Shown here: positions 59,493 through 64,000 of the stretch, piece after piece
Layout: each line of letters begins with the position of its first letter
Position numbering within the stretch: position 1 is the first letter of the stretch
NCBI GenBank assembly: GCA_964384025.1
Contig: CAYLJJ010000003.1
Span: forward strand, 1 to 64,000
Source of the DNA: CAYLJJ01 sp964384025
Lineage (GTDB): Bacteria; Myxococcota_A; Bradymonadia; UBA7976; UBA1532
Length of the DNA stretch: 64,000 bases
Direction: 5' to 3'
The notes under the pieces: model-generated
The model's input: only the letters and a program-made list of their open reading frames with translations
What the model was told of the DNA's origin: nothing
The model's database searches: none
Program-made: the position numbers and the translations under genes

Positions 59493-61087
59493 GAGGCCCT
59501 GGCCCTAAATCTAAGCAGCAGGAGAGGCAGCAAGAAGATCCAGGGGAGGCCCCCTTGGTGGCTTTGGCTACAGCCCTCATCTCCTCCATCATCCTCAGGC
59601 TCTGAGATCTCAGCATCGTTCTTTAAGCTTGCGTCTTCGCTGGGATTGAAGATCTCCACATCTTCCTCATCTGGGGGTGTGGCATCTTCGCTGAGTGTAG
59701 CGTCAGGGAGTATCGCTGCGTCTGGCTCCTCTAGACCTCGACACTCAACCACCTCCTCAGGGCTACCAAAGCAGATCCCAGGACGTTTGCTGTTTCCAGC
59801 GCGAGCGGTGTTGACCAGGAGCAACAGCCCGATGGACTCCGGGCTCTCTACGACGCTGCTTCCATCCAGTTCCAATTCGAGGATCTGAGACCAAGGTTCT
59901 CTCTGCTCTCCCAAAGCGACAAAAGCTCTGAGATTCTCAAAGCTCTCTTCAGGCTCACGCTCATCAGGCTTAAGAGCCAAGCTCAAAGACTCTCGTCCCG
60001 TGGGTTGAAAGGCGTAGAATTGAGCCGCAGCAGGGTAGAGGCGTAGACGATCCTCCTCGTAGGGCAAGCTCTGTCGCTCTGCCTTGACCGCCGCATACTC
60101 TGCGCCATGGAGGTAGGAACGCTCGGGATCTGCATGATCCTTGGTAGAGAAGTTCCAGACGGAGAAGTCGCTGAAGGCTTCAGCGAAGCTGCTCTCATAC
60201 TCAGCCACCAAGAGCAGCTCAAGCTGCTCGAGCCAGTAAGGATCAGCAGGGCTGTCCTCTCCTCCAGAGCGCCCTGCTCCATCCTCGGTGGATTCAATGA
60301 GCAGGCGGAGCAGGTCTCGGTCGTAGCGCTCCTCTAAGAAGCGAAAAAAGATCGAGGCCCCGTAGGCAAAGGAGGGCACTGGCCCAGGTGGAGGTACGTC
60401 CAGGGTCCGTGTAGGCTCGCCTAGATAGCCACGGGTGAAGCCGGAGAGATCCCCCAACTCAGGATCAAAAATATCGCTGGCCCAAACCGCTCCCCCCTCG
60501 GAGTAGACTACGCCCTGGTCGTTGTCATAAGCCGCCTGAATCGCATGAAAAAATTCATGGCTGGCAAGGATTCGGGTTGCGATCTCTAAGTTGGGATAGT
60601 TGTACCCTGAAAAATCATTTTCCTGAACCATATAGCCCATACATTGCTCAGGTTTGTCCAGCATACAAGCCTCTACGCTAAAGGCTCCATCAGACTGGTG
60701 GGCGAAGTCTAAGAGGTAGACATCATAGCGTCCATCTCCCCCATTTCCCTCCAGGTTTTCATCTTTTAGAGGAGCGCGGAACCCTAAGCTCAGATAGAAA
60801 TCCAGGACCTCTTCGTAGATCTCCGCTACTGAGCTTACATAGTCAGGGATCTCATCTTGATCCTCATCTACTACAGGCACCGCGTTACGCCCAACTAAGC
60901 TATAATGGACACGAAAGCGAGGACTATCGAAGTGCTCAATGATCTCTTCAGGATCATAGCGCCAGAGCGCCCCAGAGTTTGTCTCTGTGGGGCGAATCGC
61001 TCGCCTTGTTTGCCCCACCTCGGGGATATCGGGTGGCTCAGCGCAGGCAAAGAGCAGGGCGAGGTTGAGGAGCAGTAGACGATACAT
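59489..61087 (-). CDS. Zinc metalloprotease lipoprotein (MXAN_6640-like) with MYXO-CTERM-like tail
   Basis: A 532-residue secreted peptidase. Start ATG 61087 overlaps the stop of the HmuY-like gene by one base. The signal ends in LLFAC. The peptidase domain (about 30-260) opens with RFRVHYSLVG and VDEDQDEIPDYV and has the zinc motif HEFFHAIQAAYD (about 176-187) followed by EGGAVWASDI, which resembles the MXAN_6640 family of myxobacterial proteases. Residues about 430-505 are an acidic, Pro-rich stalk (LPDATLSEDATPPDEEDV). The end, CSQSHQGGLPW followed by a hydrophobic run and RFRARAS, is a MYXO-CTERM-like sorting signal. Having both a lipobox and a C-terminal anchor is odd. Confidence 0.85.
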   Translation of the reverse strand: MYRLLLLNLALLFACAEPPDIPEVGQTRRAIRPTETNSGALWRYDPEEIIEHFDSPRFRVHYSLVGRNAVPVVDEDQDEIPDYVSSVAEIYEEVLDFYLSLGFRAPLKDENLEGNGGDGRYDVYLLDFAHQSDGAFSVEACMLDKPEQCMGYMVQENDFSGYNYPNLEIATRILASHEFFHAIQAAYDNDQGVVYSEGGAVWASDIFDPELGDLSGFTRGYLGEPTRTLDVPPPGPVPSFAYGASIFFRFLEERYDRDLLRLLIESTEDGAGRSGGEDSPADPYWLEQLELLLVAEYESSFAEAFSDFSVWNFSTKDHADPERSYLHGAEYAAVKAERQSLPYEEDRLRLYPAAAQFYAFQPTGRESLSLALKPDEREPEESFENLRAFVALGEQREPWSQILELELDGSSVVESPESIGLLLLVNTARAGNSKRPGICFGSPEEVVECRGLEEPDAAILPDATLSEDATPPDEEDVEIFNPSEDASLKNDAEISEPEDDGGDEGCSQSHQGGLPWIFLLPLLLLRFRARAS

Positions 61088-61983
61088 CAGAGGAAGGCCC
61101 AATGGACGCTAAACTGAGCCCCCCCCCCCACCATCCCACCGCCCTCCTCGCACTGCTGCTGGTTCTCTATGGGGAAGTAGTAAGCCAAGATCTGCAATTT
61201 GAGGAGGCGAGCGTCGGCCAAACGAAGGATATAGACCCGCTCGGTCATCTTTACACAACCGTCGTAGTGATAGTAGGAGGCCAAGGCGGTGTTGGGGGTT
61301 GTCTCCAAGCCGGAGCCGTCATCGATAAACTGGCAACTCCCACCGTAAAAGTCATCCATCTGAAAAGCGCCCGCGTCCTCAGCGCTCAGGCCCTCAAACT
61401 TGCTGCCTGCAGGGGCGGTCCAGGCGGCCACACAGGAGGGGCCGGAGTCTCCACCGTTCAAACGAATCACAAAGCGGCGAAAGGCGATATCCCAGTCCAT
61501 CGACTCCAGAGAGTCTTCATCAGAGATAGCGACCCGTTCTAGACCATCTTCACCAAAGCGCGCATAGGTATAGGAGTCGGGAGGGTTGGCGTTGAACCCC
61601 CCAGCTCGAGCGTCCACTACTGAAAGCCAAGCTCCCTGCTCAGCGTCGCTGGAGTCATTCTCGATCATCCCCAAGGCGGCTCGATCTTGGAGAGCCATCT
61701 CCAAAATCATATTGTCCTCGCAGGGAGGATAGTCGGGCTCGCTGCAGATCCCCTCAGGTGGAGCTGCGTCGGGGAGCAAAGCATCCTCCACTGTGCTGTC
61801 TCCTAAAGCAGGCCCGCTGTCCTCAGAGAGTGTGCTGTCCTCTGTGGAGATCGCACCATCCTCCAAAGGTAGAGCGCTGTCTCCTGGGGCAGGCCCGCTG
61901 TCCTGGTTGTCGCTGTCCGAGTCGCTGTTGCAGGCCACGAGGCTGAATGTCCCCAAGGCAAAGAGAGTGATCATCTTGATCAT
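61087..61983 (-). CDS. HmuY-like lipoprotein
   Basis: A 298-residue lipoprotein. An ATG at 61983 with GGAG nine bases upstream is favoured over 61998. The signal ends in SLVAC. An Asp/Ser/Pro-rich stalk (about 20-75; DSALPLEDGAISTEDS) leads to a HmuY-type domain (about 80-298): WDIAFRRFVIRLNGG (about 163-177), FQMDDFYGGSC and YYHYDGCVKMTERVYILRLA (about 236-255). HmuY of Porphyromonas binds heme by two His; here corresponding residues cannot be fixed, so ligand is uncertain. It is coupled to the metalloprotease downstream, as though cargo were released from host or prey protein by the protease. Confidence 0.82.
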   Translation of the reverse strand: MIKMITLFALGTFSLVACNSDSDSDNQDSGPAPGDSALPLEDGAISTEDSTLSEDSGPALGDSTVEDALLPDAAPPEGICSEPDYPPCEDNMILEMALQDRAALGMIENDSSDAEQGAWLSVVDARAGGFNANPPDSYTYARFGEDGLERVAISDEDSLESMDWDIAFRRFVIRLNGGDSGPSCVAAWTAPAGSKFEGLSAEDAGAFQMDDFYGGSCQFIDDGSGLETTPNTALASYYHYDGCVKMTERVYILRLADARLLKLQILAYYFPIENQQQCEEGGGMVGGGAQFSVHWAFL

Positions 61984-62072
61984 CTTGACAAGCTCCATTC
62001 TTTAAAGAGATGCGTGGCAGTCTAGTGAGTTGAGAGGGAAAAATCACGGTTGGGTTTTGAAGATGTGCTCAA

Positions 62073-62088
62073 TTTCCAGCGCAGGAAA
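62073..62088. promoter_or_regulatory. Short palindrome in the divergent intergenic region
   Basis: TTTCC (62073-62077) and GGAAA (62084-62088) form a dyad with a six-base centre in the 163 bases between the divergent HmuY-like and cysteine-rich lipoprotein genes. Operator function is inferred from location only; it is not a recognisable Fur box. Confidence 0.25.
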
Positions 62089-62146
62089 CTTGCTCCGAAG
62101 AGGGATTCCACGGCAAGCATAAGCTGTAAACACTTTGGAGATGTCG

Positions 62147-64000
62147 ATGAAGAGAAGTTTACTTTTGCTCTTTTTGGGGCTTTTTGCCTGTGATTCAGTA
62201 GATGAAAACCCCCAGGATACTGGGGAACAGTTAGACGGCACCTCAGCAGCTCAAGATGCTGGCGCCCAAGCTGGGGCTGGAGGAGAAGGCGGCGCTGGTG
62301 CACAAGCGGGGGAAAGTGGACAGGGAGGCACCATCTTAGATCTTGGTGAGTCTCAAGATGCAGCGCTTCCTTCAGACTCAAACCTCAGAGAGGATCTGCT
62401 CTCGCCTGGGGATGTAGGAGAGCAAGAGGATATAGAACTCCAGGGGGATCTTCTTTTGCCTCCAGACGGTGCTTCAGATGAGGGTCTGCCTGAAGATCTT
62501 CTCCCCATCCTCGATATGGCGCCAGATCTCCCCTCCATCATCTGCGGAGATGGTCAGTTGGCTGAAGGAGAGGGCTGTGATGATGGCAACCTAGAGCCTG
62601 GTGATGGCTGTGATCCTGAATGCTATGAGGAGATCTGCGGCAACGCCCGCCTTGATCTGGGGGAGGGCTGTGATGATGGCAACTTAGAGCCTGGAGATGG
62701 CTGTGACCCTGAATGTCTCGAGGAGATCTGTGGTAACGCTCACCTTGACTCAGGAGAACTCTGCGACGATGGAAACCTAGAGCCTGGAGATGGCTGTGAT
62801 CCTGAATGTCAGCTGGAGCCACCACGCTGTGGAGATGCTTGGCTCAGCGAGGATGAGGAGTGTGACGACGGCAACATCTTCAATGGAGATGGCTGTGATG
62901 GCAGCTGCCGAGTTGAGCCTCTAGAGATTCAGGCAGCAGGAGCCTATGCGGGGGGCTTTGAGTTGGGAAGCCTGGACCGTTTTAGCCTGCTGCTCAGCGA
63001 GGCCACTGGGGTTCGCCTCTGGGTGGACGATGGTCAAACTCACTGTCCCGCTGAGATCGAGATGAGCTTGTTGGAGCCTCTCAATGTGGGAGAAGCTTGT
63101 GAGGGCTTGGATCTACATCTCCAACCCGGGGAGTACAGTCTGGAGCTGCGGGCTTCGGAGGCGATCCCCCTCTACGCCCTGCACCTGGAGTACTTCAGTG
63201 AGTGTGGAGATGGTTTCTTGGAAGGAGAAGAGAGCTGTGATGATGGAGCCCTAGAGCCTGGGGACGGCTGTGATATCTTCTGTCAACTGGAGTGTGGCAA
63301 TGGGCGCTTAGATCCAGGTGAGAGCTGCGATGATGGGGGCAGAGAGCCCAATGATGGTTGTAATGCTGAATGCCAGCCTGAGGCCCTTGATATCAGCGCT
63401 GGGGGCGGTTTCCCAGGCAACTTAGAGCCGGGAGGGCGAGACTTCTTCCGTTTTGAGTTGGAGGAGCCTGCCATCTTTGAAGCTTTCACCGATGATGGCC
63501 TTGGGGCCTGCCCCGGAGACACCATGATGGCGCTCTTCCTCCTCCAGGGGGATCCTCCGGTGCTTTTGGCGATGAATGATGAAGATGAAGAGGGAGGTCT
63601 CGCGCCCTGCTCCCGCCTCAACCTCCCCTTGGAGCCGGGTCCCTATGAGCTTCAGATCATCGGTGGAGCGGCGATGGCACCCCTCCCCGCTTATACCTTA
63701 AACATCAGCTTTGGTGCTCTCTGCGGCAATGGACGCCTGGAGCCTGGAGAGAGCTGTGATGATGGCAACCTAGAGTTGGGAGATGGTTGTAACGACCTCT
63801 GTCAAATCGAACTTTATCCCCCCGCCCTGGATTACAACCACGGGGGGCGGATCTCTCATGACGGGGTGGAGCAAGCGGGGGAGGCTCATTTTGAGTTTAC
63901 GACTCAGAAGCCTGCGACGATACAGGTCCGTACTGAGGCAGAGAACTCCTGCCAGAATGGTTCAGACACCATGTTGACCCTCTATCGGGTCCCAGAAGAG
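62147..64000 (+). CDS. Cysteine-rich repeat lipoprotein (Myxococcus cysteine-rich repeats), C-terminus cut by window end
   Basis: Open from an ATG at 62147 to the window end (618 codons). GGAG is six bases before this ATG; an ATG at 62141 is too close to it. The signal peptide ends in LGLFAC (Cys at about 15). An Asp/Gln/Gly-rich linker (about 20-130) precedes seven copies of the Myxococcus cysteine-rich repeat (pattern CGDGxLExGExCDDGNLxx, then GDGCDxxC) in three groups: four from about 131, two from about 345 and one from about 527. Between groups lie pre-peptidase-like beta domains with GGFELGSLDRFSLLL and GRDFFRFELEEPAIFEAFTD. The type occurs on surface and protease-associated proteins of Myxococcota. 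The missing C-terminus probably holds a further domain. Confidence 0.87.
   Translation, partial: MKRSLLLLFLGLFACDSVDENPQDTGEQLDGTSAAQDAGAQAGAGGEGGAGAQAGESGQGGTILDLGESQDAALPSDSNLREDLLSPGDVGEQEDIELQGDLLLPPDGASDEGLPEDLLPILDMAPDLPSIICGDGQLAEGEGCDDGNLEPGDGCDPECYEEICGNARLDLGEGCDDGNLEPGDGCDPECLEEICGNAHLDSGELCDDGNLEPGDGCDPECQLEPPRCGDAWLSEDEECDDGNIFNGDGCDGSCRVEPLEIQAAGAYAGGFELGSLDRFSLLLSEATGVRLWVDDGQTHCPAEIEMSLLEPLNVGEACEGLDLHLQPGEYSLELRASEAIPLYALHLEYFSECGDGFLEGEESCDDGALEPGDGCDIFCQLECGNGRLDPGESCDDGGREPNDGCNAECQPEALDISAGGGFPGNLEPGGRDFFRFELEEPAIFEAFTDDGLGACPGDTMMALFLLQGDPPVLLAMNDEDEEGGLAPCSRLNLPLEPGPYELQIIGGAAMAPLPAYTLNISFGALCGNGRLEPGESCDDGNLELGDGCNDLCQIELYPPALDYNHGGRISHDGVEQAGEAHFEFTTQKPATIQVRTEAENSCQNGSDTMLTLYRVPEE
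62540..62911 (+). repeat. Tandem 93-base coding repeats (Myxococcus cysteine-rich repeat)
   Basis: Four units start at 62540, 62633, 62726 and 62819, 93 bases (31 codons) apart. Cys spacing within each unit is conserved. The first three share DNA stretches such as GATGATGGCAAC and CCTGGAGATGGCTGTGA with only a few differences, so duplication is fairly recent. Three further, more diverged copies lie later in the gene. Confidence 0.9.

Noticed and set aside
1..64000. tRNA, rRNA, insertion sequence, integrase and phage genes
   Set aside because: No T-loop/acceptor pattern, transposase motif, integrase tetrad or structural phage protein was seen on either strand; weak RNAs could be missed by eye.

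Overview
The window reads as a chromosomal segment of a moderately GC-rich, Gram-negative, myxobacterium-like bacterium (Myxococcota, possibly Bradymonadales or a relative; the taxon is inferred). The signs are MopE-type metal-binding repeats, the Myxococcus cysteine-rich repeat, a FrzS/AglZ-like pseudo-receiver plus coiled coil, two AgmX/PglI-type TonB-like C-terminal domains, a MYXO-CTERM-like sorting tail, a HmuY-like lipoprotein and many lipoproteins and secreted proteins. A run of 100 Ns (3929-4028) shows that this is a draft assembly; it falls inside a repetitive coiled-coil gene.

Layout. 1-10490 (minus): a probable operon running from an ABC exporter pair and a small membrane protein through gpsA, prmC and a membrane protein to a FrzS/AglZ-like gene, deoA/pdp and a truncated nupC; many neighbours overlap by 1 or 4 bases. 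10590-22363: a SUV3-like RNA helicase, a secreted caspase/legumain-like peptidase fused to PDZ and thioredoxin domains, a large multi-domain glycosyltransferase, an isolated gspC, a GT-C membrane glycosyltransferase and a radical SAM enzyme. 22438-25786: a VWA lipoprotein, then a BlaI-type repressor overlapping an M56 metallopeptidase that carries a periplasmic lytic transglycosylase and an STN-like domain. 26023-34143: a SLOG-like protein, a secreted protein, an ABC-F ATPase, a HEAT-repeat protein and a divergent MopE-like lipoprotein. 34151-37295: an FHA-like/TonB-like membrane protein divergent from an ECF-like sigma factor and a ZAS anti-sigma factor that ends in the same TonB-like domain. 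37301-45274: mainly housekeeping genes (universal stress protein, rpsA, HIT protein, LapB-like protein, clpX, Lon-like protease). 45407-50762: a kelch-type lipoprotein and a complete mmdADCB sodium-pumping methylmalonyl-CoA decarboxylase operon. 50853-64000: an acidic repeat protein, a zinc-ribbon membrane protein, several unknown proteins, hypAB, a large lipoprotein, a HmuY-like/metalloprotease pair and the beginning of a cysteine-rich surface lipoprotein cut by the window end.

The most unusual content is (i) the BlaI/M56-transglycosylase-STN two-gene module with paired operator-like repeats, (ii) the sigma/anti-sigma/TonB-like module facing an FHA-TonB protein, (iii) the caspase-PDZ-thioredoxin fusion, (iv) a SUV3-like helicase with a long basic N-terminal region and a C-terminal zinc knuckle, and (v) an acidic secreted protein made of a short repeated motif that I do not recognise. 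No rRNA, tRNA, CRISPR array, insertion sequence or prophage was seen.
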